Shown piece by piece: positions 1 through 6,633 of a stretch of 7,476 bases of DNA. How positions within the stretch are numbered: the stretch's first letter is position 1; the number at the start of each line of letters is the position of its first letter. The notes under the pieces are model-generated. The model ran no database searches. It saw nothing but the letters and a program-made list of their open reading frames with translations, and had not been told where the DNA came from. A program made the position numbers and the translations under genes. Source of the DNA: Comamonadaceae bacterium (GTDB lineage: Bacteria > Pseudomonadota > Gammaproteobacteria > Burkholderiales > Burkholderiaceae_C); contig JAJTBK010000284.1 in the NCBI GenBank assembly GCA_021286965.1, forward strand, positions 1-7,476, given 5' to 3'.

Positions 1-100
1 TCAAGGTGGTGGAGACGTTGGGCTCGCCGAAGCGGTTGAACAGGTCGAGCGTGGTTTCCAGAATGCGTTCAGCGGTGCGGCGCGGCGCTTTTTTGACCAT
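1..100 (-). CDS. TetR/AcrR-family transcriptional regulator (N-terminal fragment)
   Basis: Only the first 33 codons are present; the gene continues past the left edge. The translation starts MVKKAPRRTAERILETTLDL and continues with FNRFGEPNVSTTL. This is the usual opening of a TetR-family DNA-binding domain: a basic N-terminus, then helix 1 with the R-ILE-TLDLFN-FGE-N-ST pattern. The helix-turn-helix recognition helix and the ligand-binding domain lie outside the window. The start is the ATG read from position 100 downward, with a GAGGA element nine bases upstream on the same strand. It lies downstream of the phasin gene on the same strand but behind a strong terminator, so it is probably transcribed separately. 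A role in storage or fatty-acid metabolism is a guess from position only. Family assignment is fairly sure; target and ligand are unknown. Confidence 0.72.
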   Translation of the reverse strand, partial: MVKKAPRRTAERILETTLDLFNRFGEPNVSTTL

Positions 101-134
101 GGGGCGAAGTCCTCAGGTGGTTCCCTGGCGGATA

Positions 135-162
135 ACTCTAACCGACGCTGCGGCGCTGTCAG
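135..162 (-). promoter_or_regulatory. Possible promoter of the TetR-family gene
   Basis: Read on the minus strand, CTGACA (157-162) is followed after 16 bases by TAGAGT (135-140), a passable -35/-10 pair about 35 bases before the TetR start codon. It lies just after the phasin terminator, where an independent promoter would be needed. This is a by-eye match only; neither box is close to perfect. Confidence 0.3.
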
Positions 163-170
163 AAAACTGT

Positions 171-209
171 AAAAAAAACGGCCGCCGCACCGCGAGGGTG
201 GGGCAGCCG
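171..209 (-). terminator. Intrinsic terminator of the phasin gene
   Basis: On the minus strand, 38 bases after the phasin stop codon, CGGCTGCC (202-209) pairs fully, with one G-U, with GGCGGCCG (179-186). After a single C-C mismatch the stem continues as CACC/GGTG, closing a CTCGC loop. Eight consecutive T residues follow directly (171-178 as A on the plus strand). This is a textbook rho-independent terminator that separates the phasin gene from the TetR gene. A second small dyad, GGCAGG-CCCGC-CCTGCC, lies between the stop codon and this stem and may help. Confidence 0.85.
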
Positions 210-246
210 CAGGGCAGGGCGGGCCTGCCGGTAGTGGCGTCGGGGC

Positions 247-948
247 TCAGGCTGCGGCGGCCGGGGTGTCGGCAGCGGCGGCGGTGGGCTCGGCGGCACG
301 CGCCGCGACCTGCGGGAACGGCGGGCGCTTGGCGGCGGCGGCCGGCTTGGCCGTGGCTTTGGCAGCGGGCTTGGCGGCGGGCTTCTTGGCGGCCGGTTTG
401 GCAGCGGGCTTGGCCGCAGCCTTGGGGGCGGGGGCTTTGTCGGCGGCCGGCTGGGCGGGGGCCTTGGCGGCGGGCTTCTTGGTGGCCACGGCCTTCTTCG
501 CGGCCGGTTTGGCGCTGGCCTGGGCCGGGGCGGCGGGCGGGGCCTTGCCCAGGCTCTTGGCCAGGGCGTCGATGCGGGCGTTCAGGGCGTCGATGTCGCG
601 CGAGGTCGGCACGCCCAGGGTGGACAGGGCCTTGGCGACGCGGTCTTCAAAGATCGATTCGAGCTTGTCCCACTTGCCGGCGGCGCGCGTGCCGATGTCG
701 CTGGCCATGTGCGTCACGCGGCTGGTGGCTTCGGTGATTTTTTCCTCGGCCACGGCCTGGGTCTTGCGCTGGATCGACAGGCCCTCCTTCACCAGCGATT
801 CAAACACCTTGGTGCCTTCTTCCTGTGCCTTGGCGAAGGCGCCCAGGCCGGCGAGCCAGATTTGCTGGGCCGAATCCTTGATGGCGCGCGGCAGTTCGGC
901 GCTGTTCTTTTTCTTGTCGTCGCTGATCTTTTGCAGTTTCTTAACCAT
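247..948 (-). CDS. PHA granule-associated protein (phasin), PhaF-like with Ala/Lys/Pro-rich tail
   Basis: The 233-residue product would coat polyhydroxyalkanoate granules in the cytoplasm. Residues about 20-112 form the phasin domain. They include the family signature WLAGLGAFAKAQEEGTKVFE (31-50), followed by SLVKEG, and an amphipathic helical stretch. Residues about 113-135 (SRDIDALNARIDALAKSLGK) form a short heptad-like segment of the kind used for oligomerisation in PhaF. From about 136 to 209 the chain is almost only Ala, Lys and Pro in AAKPAAKKPAAK-type repeats, resembling histone H1. In PhaF a similar tail binds DNA and links granules to the nucleoid. The tail ends in an Ala-rich acidic stretch. 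The open frame runs on upstream to about 1299, but the ATG at 948 is preferred: GGAGG (955-959 on the complement) lies six bases before it and phasin homology begins there. DNA binding is inferred from composition. Confidence 0.88.
   Translation of the reverse strand: MVKKLQKISDDKKKNSAELPRAIKDSAQQIWLAGLGAFAKAQEEGTKVFESLVKEGLSIQRKTQAVAEEKITEATSRVTHMASDIGTRAAGKWDKLESIFEDRVAKALSTLGVPTSRDIDALNARIDALAKSLGKAPPAAPAQASAKPAAKKAVATKKPAAKAPAQPAADKAPAPKAAAKPAAKPAAKKPAAKPAAKATAKPAAAAKRPPFPQVAARAAEPTAAAADTPAAAA
328..543 (-). repeat. Degenerate tandem repeats encoding the AAKPAAK tail of the phasin
   Basis: This stretch is a run of imperfect short repeats built from codons for Ala, Lys and Pro. On the plus strand it shows as recurring GCCGGTTTGGC, GCGGGCTTGGC and GCGGGCTTCTTGGC units. 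It encodes phasin residues about 136-207. Such low-complexity coding DNA is prone to slippage, so tail length probably varies between strains. It also explains the long spurious open frames on the opposite strand. Confidence 0.75.
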
Positions 949-954
949 GGAAAA

Positions 955-959
955 CCTCC
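955..959 (-). promoter_or_regulatory. Ribosome binding site that fixes the phasin start
   Basis: On the minus strand GGAGG stands six bases before the ATG at 948. It decides the start against the longer open frame, which reaches about 1299 and whose extra residues have no phasin character. Confidence 0.75.
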
Positions 960-1061
960 GGGGTAATGTGGATGGCAATAGCCAGTATTTTGTGCTCTGG
1001 CGCGTGAAATGCACTGTACGCCGCCGCCCGGCGTGGGTGTAGGTGCTGGTTTCTAAAAACC

Positions 1062-1079
1062 CTAGAGCTGCGCATCTAG
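1062..1079. repeat. Short inverted repeat in the phasin/reductase divergent region
   Basis: CTAGA (1062-1066) and TCTAG (1075-1079) form a perfect five-base dyad around an eight-base centre. It lies in the 235-bp gap between the divergent phasin and reductase genes, about 115 bases before each start. It could be an operator half-site pair, but five-base arms are short enough to be chance. I saw no convincing -35/-10 pair for either divergent gene in this gap. Confidence 0.35.
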
Positions 1080-1088
1080 CGTGGGGCC

Positions 1089-1122
1089 AACCCGTGCCCG
1101 CTAGCATCGTCGCGGGTTTTTT
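1089..1122 (+). terminator. Terminator-like hairpin in the leader of the fatty acyl-CoA reductase gene
   Basis: AACCCG (1089-1094) pairs with CGGGTT (1113-1118). An alternative inner pairing is CCCGC (1097-1101) with GCGGG (1112-1116). Six T residues follow (1117-1122). The structure faces plus-strand transcription, yet no plus-strand gene lies upstream in the window. It ends about 61 bases before the reductase ATG. It could be an attenuator in the reductase leader, the end of a small RNA, or a barrier to antisense transcription towards the reductase gene. The loop is fairly long, so terminator strength is uncertain. Confidence 0.45.
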
Positions 1123-1183
1123 CTGAAGCTGGCAGCGCTGCTGCTGGGCAAGAATGCGCGAGTTTAAATAAGGAGCTTTTTTT

Positions 1184-3169
1184 ATGCGGTATTTCGTGAC
1201 GGGGGCAACGGGTTTTATCGGCAAGCGGTTGGTCAAGAAGCTGCTCGAACGCAAGGGCACGGTGGTGTATTTCCTGCTGCGCCCGGAGAGTGCCGACAAG
1301 GCTGCCGAGCTGCGCCGTTATTGGGGCGTGGGGGCTACGCGGGCGATTGCCGTGGCCGGGGACTTGACGGCCAAGAAGCTGGGCGTGGCCGCCGCCGACA
1401 TCAAGGCCCTCAAGGGCCAGGTCGATCACTTCTACCACCTGGCCGCCGTCTACGACCTGGGCGCCAGCGCCGAGGCCCAGGTGGCCGTCAACATCGACGG
1501 CACGCGCAATACCCTGGAGCTGGCACGCGCCATCGAGGCCGGCCACTTCCACCACGTCTCCTCGATCGCTGCCGCCGGCCTGTACGAAGGTGTGTTCCGC
1601 GAGGACATGTTCGAGGAGGCCGAGGGGCTGGATCACCCCTACTTCCAGACCAAGCACGAGAGCGAGAAACTGGTGCGCCAGGACGCCAAGCTCGCCTGGA
1701 CGGTGTACCGCCCGGCGATGGTGGTGGGCGACAGCCAGACCGGCGAGATGGACAAGATCGACGGCCCTTATTATTTTTTCAAGGTCATCCAGCGCATCCG
1801 CCAAATCCTGCCGCCGTGGATGCCGTCCATTGGCCTGGAGGGCGGGCGCGTGAACATCGTGCCGGTGGACTACGTCGTCGATGCGATTGCCGCCATCAGC
1901 CACCAGGACAAGATTGCGCAGCGCTGCTTTCACCTCGTCGATCCGGTGGGCTACCGCGTGGGCGACGTGCTCGATATTTTTTCGCGCGCCGCCCATGGCC
2001 CGCGCATGAGCGTGTTCGTCAACGCCGCGCTGCTGGGCTTCATCCCCCGGGGCGTGCGCAAGGGCATGATGGCGCTGGCGCCGGTGCGCCGCGTGCGCAA
2101 CGCCGTCATGAAGGACCTGGGCCTGCCCGAGGAGATGCTCACCTTCGTCAACTACCCCACGCGCTTTGACTGCCGCGAGACTACGGCGGCGCTCAAGGGC
2201 ACGGGCGTGGCCTGCCCCAATCTCAAGGACTACGCCTGGCGCCTGTGGGACTACTGGGAGCGCCACCTCGATCCCGAGCTGCACATCGATCGCTCGCTCA
2301 AGGGCGCGGTGGCGGGCAAGGTGGTGCTGATCACCGGCGGCTCGTCAGGCATTGGCCTGGCGGCGGCGCACAAGTTTGCCGAGGCTGGCGCCACCACCCT
2401 CATCTGCGGGCGCGACCAGGACAAACTCGACGCCGCCTGCGCCGAGGCGCGGGAAAAAGGCTATGCCTTCATCGCCTACGCCGTCGATATTGCCGACATG
2501 CAGGACTGCGACCGCTTCGTGCAGCAGCTTGCGGCCGCGCATGGCGGTGTGGATTTCCTGGTGAACAACGCCGGGCGCTCCATCCGTCGCGCCATCGAGG
2601 GCAGCTACGAGCGCTTTCATGACTATGAACGCACCATGCAGCTGAACTACTTTGGCGCCCTGCGCGTGACCATGGGCCTGTTACCCAAAATGGTGGAAAA
2701 GCGCAAGGGCCATGTGGTCAACATCAGCTCCATCGGCGTGCTGACCAACGCACCGCGCTTCTCGGCCTACGTTGCCAGCAAGGCTGCGCTCGATTCCTGG
2801 ACGCGCTGCGCCGCCAGCGAGTTTGCCGACCAGGGCGTGACGTTCACCACCATCAACATGCCGCTGGTGCGTACGCCCATGATCGCGCCGACCAAAATCT
2901 ACGACAACGTGCCCACGCTCAGCCCCGAAGAAGCCGCCGACCTGATCGCCCAGGCCTGCATCTTCAAGCCGGTGCGCATCGCCACCAAGCTGGGCATCAC
3001 CGGCCAGGTGCTGCACGCGCTGCTGCCGCGCGTGGCGCAGATCAGCATGAACACCAGCTTTCGCATGTTCCCGGATTCGGATGCGGCGCAGGGCGGCAAG
3101 GGCGGCAAGCCGCAAATCGCCGCCGAAGCCGAAGCGCTGAAACACATGATGCGGGGCATTCACTTTTGA
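1184..3169 (+). CDS. Two-domain SDR, probable alcohol-forming fatty acyl-CoA reductase
   Basis: The 661-residue protein joins two NAD(P)-binding reductase domains. The first (about 1-365, extended SDR) has TGATGFIG at 6-13, the serine pair in HVSSIAAAG at 126-127 and YFQTK at 153-157. The second (about 377-600, classical SDR) has TGGSSGIG at 384-391, NNAG at 461-464, NISS at 513-516 and the catalytic YVASK at 529-533. Length, domain order and stretches such as REDMFEEAE, GPYYFFK, NYPTRFD, WDYWER, NAPRFSAYVASK and MIAPTKIYD agree closely, from memory, with the Marinobacter reductase Maqu_2507. That enzyme reduces fatty acyl-CoA through the aldehyde to the alcohol for wax ester synthesis. The substrate here is inferred. 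The start has AAGGAG (1170-1175) eight bases upstream. The gene appears single, divergent from the phasin and 67 bases before rfbB. Confidence 0.85.
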   Translation: MRYFVTGATGFIGKRLVKKLLERKGTVVYFLLRPESADKAAELRRYWGVGATRAIAVAGDLTAKKLGVAAADIKALKGQVDHFYHLAAVYDLGASAEAQVAVNIDGTRNTLELARAIEAGHFHHVSSIAAAGLYEGVFREDMFEEAEGLDHPYFQTKHESEKLVRQDAKLAWTVYRPAMVVGDSQTGEMDKIDGPYYFFKVIQRIRQILPPWMPSIGLEGGRVNIVPVDYVVDAIAAISHQDKIAQRCFHLVDPVGYRVGDVLDIFSRAAHGPRMSVFVNAALLGFIPRGVRKGMMALAPVRRVRNAVMKDLGLPEEMLTFVNYPTRFDCRETTAALKGTGVACPNLKDYAWRLWDYWERHLDPELHIDRSLKGAVAGKVVLITGGSSGIGLAAAHKFAEAGATTLICGRDQDKLDAACAEAREKGYAFIAYAVDIADMQDCDRFVQQLAAAHGGVDFLVNNAGRSIRRAIEGSYERFHDYERTMQLNYFGALRVTMGLLPKMVEKRKGHVVNISSIGVLTNAPRFSAYVASKAALDSWTRCAASEFADQGVTFTTINMPLVRTPMIAPTKIYDNVPTLSPEEAADLIAQACIFKPVRIATKLGITGQVLHALLPRVAQISMNTSFRMFPDSDAAQGGKGGKPQIAAEAEALKHMMRGIHF

Positions 3170-3189
3170 GCGTGTCTTGAAATGGGCGA

Positions 3190-3228
3190 GGGTGGGATAA
3201 TTACGGGTTACTCCGTACCATCCCACCC
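3190..3228. promoter_or_regulatory. Nested inverted repeat directly before rfbB
   Basis: GGGTGGGAT (3190-3198) and ATCCCACCC (3220-3228) are perfect nine-base complements. Inside them TACGG (3202-3206) and CCGTA (3213-3217) form a second five-base stem around GTTACT. As RNA this would be a stable two-part hairpin. As DNA it is a candidate operator, since its left arm overlaps the putative -10 box of rfbB. No T-run follows, so it is a poor rho-independent terminator for the reductase gene, although that role is not excluded. Confidence 0.6.
3193..3201 (+). promoter_or_regulatory. Possible extended -10 promoter of the rfb operon
   Basis: The string TGGGATAAT contains GATAAT (3196-3201) with TG one base before it, an extended -10 element. 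Transcription would start near 3208, giving a leader of about 30 bases. The best -35-like sequence, TTGAAA, stands only 13 bases upstream, which is too close, so recognition would rest on the extended -10 or an activator. The intergenic region holds no better candidate. Confidence 0.42.
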
Positions 3229-3236
3229 CCTCTCCC

Positions 3237-4304
3237 ATGATCCTCGTCACCGGCGGCGCCGGCTTCATCGGCGCCAACTTCGTGCTCGACTGGCTCGCGG
3301 CCAGCGACGAGCCCGTGCTCAACCTCGACAAGCTCACCTACGCGGGCAATCGGCACAACCTCGCCAGCCTGCAGGGCGACGCGCGCCACGTCTTCGTGCA
3401 GGGCGACATTGGCGACCGCGCGCTGCTCGACCGCCTGCTGGCCGAGCACCAGCCCCGGGCCATCGTCAACTTCGCCGCTGAGAGCCATGTGGACCGCTCC
3501 ATCCACGGCCCCGAGGATTTCATCCAGACCAACGTCGTCGGCACTTTCAGGCTTTTAGAGGCTGCAAGGCACTACTGGAGCGCGCTGCCAGCTATCAAAA
3601 AAGAAGCGTTCCGCTTCCTGCACGTGAGCACCGACGAGGTGTATGGCACGCTGTCCCCCACCGACCCGGCCTTCACCGAAGAGCATAAGACCGAACCCAA
3701 CAGCCCCTACAGCGCCAGCAAAGCCGCCAGCGACCACCTGGTGCGCGCCTGGCACCACACCTACGGCCTGCCGGTGCTGACCACCAACTGCAGCAACAAC
3801 TACGGCCCGCTGCATTTCCCGGAAAAACTCATCCCCCTCATGATCGTCAACGCCCTGGCCGGCAAAAGCCTGCCGGTGTACGGCGACGGTATGCAGGTGC
3901 GCGACTGGCTCTATGTGCGCGACCACTGCCGGGCGATTGCCCGCGTGCTCGACGCCGGCCGTCTGGGCGAGACCTACAACGTCGGCGGCTGGAACGAAAA
4001 GCCCAACATCGAGATCGTGCAGACCATCTGCGCCCTGCTCGACGAACTGCGCCCGCGTGCCGATGGCGCGAAGTACGCCAGCCAAATTACCTACGTCAAA
4101 GACCGCCCCGGCCACGACCGCCGCTACGCCATCGACGCCCGCAAGATCGAGCGCGAGCTCGGTTGGAAGCCTGCTGAAACCTTCGACACCGGCATCCGCA
4201 AGACCGTGCAGTGGTACCTGGACAATCCCGACTGGGTGGCCAACGTGCAGTCCGGCGCCTACCGCGACTGGGTGGCCAAGCAATACGATGGGGCGGGCGC
4301 ATGA
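3237..4304 (+). CDS. rfbB: dTDP-glucose 4,6-dehydratase
   Basis: This enzyme (RmlB) converts dTDP-glucose to dTDP-4-keto-6-deoxyglucose, the second step of dTDP-L-rhamnose synthesis, in the cytoplasm with bound NAD+. The 355-residue product is full length for the family. It has the NAD-binding TGGAGFIG at 5-12, [11 protein letters not shown], the catalytic STDEVYG at 131-137 (Thr132, Asp133, Glu134), the active-site YSASK at 158-162, NCSNNYGP, and [11 protein letters not shown] near the C-terminus. The start is fixed by homology, since [12 protein letters not shown] is a normal RmlB opening. The bases before it are almost all pyrimidine and show no Shine-Dalgarno sequence. Its stop overlaps the rfbD start as ATGA. 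The stretch SALPAIKKE is partly encoded by a repeat-like CAGCTATCAAAA segment. The function is clear. Confidence 0.97.
   Translation: MILVTGGAGFIGANFVLDWLAASDEPVLNLDKLTYAGNRHNLASLQGDARHVFVQGDIGDRALLDRLLAEHQPRAIVNFAAESHVDRSIHGPEDFIQTNVVGTFRLLEAARHYWSALPAIKKEAFRFLHVSTDEVYGTLSPTDPAFTEEHKTEPNSPYSASKAASDHLVRAWHHTYGLPVLTTNCSNNYGPLHFPEKLIPLMIVNALAGKSLPVYGDGMQVRDWLYVRDHCRAIARVLDAGRLGETYNVGGWNEKPNIEIVQTICALLDELRPRADGAKYASQITYVKDRPGHDRRYAIDARKIERELGWKPAETFDTGIRKTVQWYLDNPDWVANVQSGAYRDWVAKQYDGAGA
3589..3600 (+). repeat. CAGCTATCAAAA repeat-like segment inside rfbB
   Basis: The 12-mer is identical to the one at 5016-5027 in rfbD. Both are preceded by a similar GCG-CTG context and followed by A-rich sequence. 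Here it encodes part of ALPAIKKEA in a surface region of RfbB just before the catalytic HVSTDEVYG block. The flanking match is short and this copy is weaker than the rfbD one, so chance similarity is possible. Confidence 0.45.
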
Positions 4305-5191
4305 ACATCCTGCTGCTGGGCAAGGGCGGCCAGGTCGGCTGGGAGCTGCAGCGCAGCCTGGCCGTGCTCGGTACGGTGATGGCGCTGGACTTTGACAGCC
4401 AGGAGCACTGCGGCGATTTCTCCCAGCCCGAGGGCGTGCGCCAGACCGTGCGCGCACTCAAGCCCGACGTCATCGTCAACGCCGCCGCCCACACCGCCGT
4501 CGATAAGGCGGAGAGCGAGCCCGAACTGGCCCGCTTGCTCAACGCCACCACCCCCGGCGTGCTGGCCGAAGAAGCCGCCCGCCTGGGCGCCTGGTTGGTG
4601 CACTACAGCACCGACTACGTGTTCGACGGCAGCGGCAGCCGCCCCTGGCAGGAAACCGACACGCCCGCCCCGCTGTCAGTCTATGGCCGCACCAAGTGGG
4701 AGGGCGAGCAGCGCATCCAGCAAACGGGCTGCCAGCACCTGATTTTGCGCACCAGCTGGGTGTACGCCGCACGCGGCGGCAACTTCGCCAAGACCATGCT
4801 GCGCCTGGCGCAGGAGCGCGAACGCCTGACGGTGATCGACGACCAATGGGGCGCACCCACCAGCGCCGAACTGCTCGCCGACGTGACCGCGCACGCCATC
4901 CGCCACCTGCAGCAGCGCCCGCAAGACGGCGGCCTGTACCACTGCGCCGCCGCAGGCGAAACCAACTGGCATTTGTATGCAAAACACGTGCTGGCGCTTG
5001 CCAGTCAAGCGTCTGCAGCTATCAAAATCAAAGCAACCGACGTGGCCCCCATCCCCACCAGCGCCTACCCCACGCCGGCCCAGCGCCCGCACAATTCGCG
5101 CCTGGACTGCGGCAAACTGCAAACCACCTTCGGCCTGACGCTGCCGCACTGGCAACAGGGCGTGGCGCGGATGTTGACCGAAATCCTCTAA
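4301..5191 (+). CDS. rfbD: dTDP-4-dehydrorhamnose reductase
   Basis: RmlD catalyses the last step, reducing dTDP-4-keto-L-rhamnose to dTDP-L-rhamnose with NAD(P)H. The 296-residue length is typical. Visible motifs are the dinucleotide-binding GKGGQVG at 7-13, [12 protein letters not shown] at 60-71, STDYVFDG at 103-110 (Thr104), the catalytic YGRTK at 128-132 (Tyr128, Lys132), RTSWVY, and [14 protein letters not shown] near the end, which is the sugar-nucleotide-binding signature. The ATG at 4301 overlaps the rfbB stop by four bases, so translation is probably coupled; only a weak GGGG stretch precedes it. An open frame continues upstream inside rfbB, but homology starts at [10 protein letters not shown]. 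Residues about 231-247 ([17 protein letters not shown]) look unlike the usual family sequence and coincide with a repeat element. The catalytic residues are untouched. Confidence 0.96.
   Translation: MNILLLGKGGQVGWELQRSLAVLGTVMALDFDSQEHCGDFSQPEGVRQTVRALKPDVIVNAAAHTAVDKAESEPELARLLNATTPGVLAEEAARLGAWLVHYSTDYVFDGSGSRPWQETDTPAPLSVYGRTKWEGEQRIQQTGCQHLILRTSWVYAARGGNFAKTMLRLAQERERLTVIDDQWGAPTSAELLADVTAHAIRHLQQRPQDGGLYHCAAAGETNWHLYAKHVLALASQASAAIKIKATDVAPIPTSAYPTPAQRPHNSRLDCGKLQTTFGLTLPHWQQGVARMLTEIL
4991..5034 (+). repeat. Comamonadaceae-type dispersed repeat embedded in rfbD
   Basis: CGCTTG (4995-5000) and CAAGCG (5006-5011) form a perfect six-base hairpin with a five-base loop. CAGCTATCAAAA (5016-5027) follows, then TCAAAGC. 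The order GCGCTTG, spacer, CAAGCG, then CAGCTATCAAAA is the layout I recall for a short repeat scattered in Acidovorax and Comamonas-type genomes, mostly between genes. Here it is read through in frame as [14 protein letters not shown]. It shares a 12-mer with the rfbB segment at 3589-3600. The family attribution comes from memory. Confidence 0.6.
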
Positions 5192-5197
5192 AGCACC

Positions 5198-6085
5198 ATG
5201 ACACAGCAACGCAAAGGCATCATCCTCGCCGGCGGCTCCGGCACCCGCCTGCACCCGGCCACGCTCGCCATCAGCAAGCAGCTGCTGCCGGTGTACGACA
5301 AGCCCATGATTTACTACCCGCTCAGCACCCTGATGCTGGCGGGCATCCGCGAGATCCTCATCATCAGCACGCCGCAGGACACGCCGCGCTTTGAACAACT
5401 ACTGGGCGATGGCAGCCAGTGGGGCCTCTCCCTGCAATACGCCGTGCAGCCCAGCCCGGACGGGTTGGCGCAGGCCTTCCTGATCGGTGAGCAATTCCTC
5501 GCCGGCGCCCCCAGCGCCCTGGTGCTGGGCGACAACATCTTCTACGGTCACGACTTCCAGCCGCTGCTGCAGTCCGCCAATGCCCAGGCCAGCGGCGCCA
5601 CCGTGTTCGCCTACCACGTGCATGACCCCGAACGCTACGGCGTGGTTGCCTTTGATGACCAAGGCAAGGCCGTCAGCATCGAGGAGAAGCCCAGCGCTCC
5701 GCAATCGAACTACGCCGTCACCGGCCTGTACTTCTACGACAGCCAGGTGGTCGATATTGCCAAGGCCGTCAAGCCCAGTGCGCGCGGCGAGCTGGAGATC
5801 ACCAGCGTCAACCAGGCCTACCTGGAGCAAGGGCAGCTGACGGTGAAAACCATGGGCCGGGGCTACGCCTGGCTTGACACCGGCACGCACGAGAGCCTGC
5901 TCGAAGCGAGTCAGTTCATCGCCACGCTGGAAAACCGCCAAGGGCTCAAGGTCGCCTGCCCCGAGGAAATCGCCTGGCGTAGCCGCTGGATTGATGCTGC
6001 CCGGCTCGAATGCCTGGCCCAGCCCCTGGCCAAGAACCGCTACGGCCAATACCTGCTGCAACTGCTTCAACACAAGGTCTACTGA
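5198..6085 (+). CDS. rfbA: Glucose-1-phosphate thymidylyltransferase
   Basis: RmlA joins dTTP and glucose-1-phosphate to give dTDP-glucose and pyrophosphate, the entry step of the pathway. The 295-residue length is normal. The nucleotidyltransferase signature [11 protein letters not shown] lies at 10-20, followed by [18 protein letters not shown] from 26. LVLGDN contains the Mg-binding Asp112. [13 protein letters not shown] at 197-205 and WLDTGT with the second metal-binding Asp227 follow in the expected order. The C-terminal helices of the short, tetrameric RmlA type are present, ending in [14 protein letters not shown]. The start lies six bases after the rfbD stop with no good Shine-Dalgarno sequence, which fits reinitiation or coupling. 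The stop overlaps the rfbC start by one base (TGATG). RmlA is usually feedback-inhibited by dTDP-L-rhamnose; that is family knowledge. Confidence 0.97.
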   Translation: MTQQRKGIILAGGSGTRLHPATLAISKQLLPVYDKPMIYYPLSTLMLAGIREILIISTPQDTPRFEQLLGDGSQWGLSLQYAVQPSPDGLAQAFLIGEQFLAGAPSALVLGDNIFYGHDFQPLLQSANAQASGATVFAYHVHDPERYGVVAFDDQGKAVSIEEKPSAPQSNYAVTGLYFYDSQVVDIAKAVKPSARGELEITSVNQAYLEQGQLTVKTMGRGYAWLDTGTHESLLEASQFIATLENRQGLKVACPEEIAWRSRWIDAARLECLAQPLAKNRYGQYLLQLLQHKVY

Positions 6086-6633
6086 TGCGCGCCACCCCCT
6101 TGGCCATTCCCGACGTGCTGCTGATCGAACCCAAGGTCTTCGGCGACGCACGCGGCTTTTTCTTTGAGAGTTTTAATCAAAAAGCCTTCAACGAAGCCAC
6201 CGACACAAATTACCAGTTTGTGCAAGACAACCACAGCCGCAGCAGCCGTGGCGTGCTGCGCGGCCTGCATTACCAAATTCAGCAGCCCCAGGGCAAGCTC
6301 GTGCGCGTGGCGCGCGGTGCCGTGTGGGACGTGGCGGTAGACATCCGCAAAAGCTCGCCCACCTTTGGGCAGTGGGTGGGTGCGGAACTGAGTGAGGACA
6401 ACCAGCACCAGCTCTGGGTGCCGCCCGGTTTTGCCCATGGTTTCGTAGTGCTGAGCGAATCGGCTGATTTTTTGTATAAAACCACGGATTACTACGCGCC
6501 GCAGTTTGAGCGTTGCATCGCGTGGAACGATCCCCAGTTGCAAATCCAGTGGCCTGGTGCACAGACGCCCCAATTGTCGGCCAAGGATGCGCAGGGCCTG
6601 CTGTTGGCGCAGGCGGAGGTTTTTGGCGCATGA
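6085..6633 (+). CDS. rfbC: dTDP-4-dehydrorhamnose 3,5-epimerase
   Basis: RmlC inverts C3 and C5 of dTDP-4-keto-6-deoxyglucose to give dTDP-4-keto-L-rhamnose, the substrate of RfbD. The 182 residues form one cupin domain of usual length. DARGFFFESFNQ at 21-32 and GVLRGLHYQ with the catalytic His62 match the family. Lys71 in QGKLVRV, WVPPGFAHGF with His118, and the YKTTDYY block with Tyr131 as the likely catalytic tyrosine also match. The LSAKD at 164-168 sits where the His partner aspartate is expected. The start [10 protein letters not shown] at 6085 is chosen although the frame is open for 25 codons further upstream, since those codons lie inside rfbA and have no epimerase homology. Its stop overlaps the exporter start as ATGA. 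The stretch around 6160-6220 begins to show lower GC. Confidence 0.96.
   Translation: MRATPLAIPDVLLIEPKVFGDARGFFFESFNQKAFNEATDTNYQFVQDNHSRSSRGVLRGLHYQIQQPQGKLVRVARGAVWDVAVDIRKSSPTFGQWVGAELSEDNQHQLWVPPGFAHGFVVLSESADFLYKTTDYYAPQFERCIAWNDPQLQIQWPGAQTPQLSAKDAQGLLLAQAEVFGA

Noticed and set aside
227..238. GCCGGTAGTGG string resembling the ops/JUMPstart element of polysaccharide operons
   Set aside because: It differs from the GGCGGTAG core, lies just after the minus-strand phasin gene and is about 3 kb before the rfb operon. No such element precedes rfbB.
6..1042. Long plus-strand open frames opposite the phasin gene
   Set aside because: They are Arg/Trp/Pro- or Ala/Gly-rich mirror translations of the GC-rich AAKPAAK repeats, with no recognisable domain. 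The minus-strand phasin explains the DNA.
1076..2284. 402-codon minus-strand open frame opposite the reductase gene
   Set aside because: High-GC coding DNA often keeps the antisense frame open. The translation is His/Val/Ala-rich without family motifs, while the plus strand carries two intact SDR domains.
3178..3183. TTGAAA as the -35 box of the rfb promoter
   Set aside because: Only 13 bases separate it from GATAAT, too short for a normal sigma-70 promoter; an extended -10 is the better reading.
6163..6190. AT-rich stretch with AATCAAAAAG in rfbC as a third copy of the dispersed repeat
   Set aside because: It lacks GCTATCAAAA and the hairpin, and it encodes the normal conserved RmlC sequence FFFESFNQKAF.
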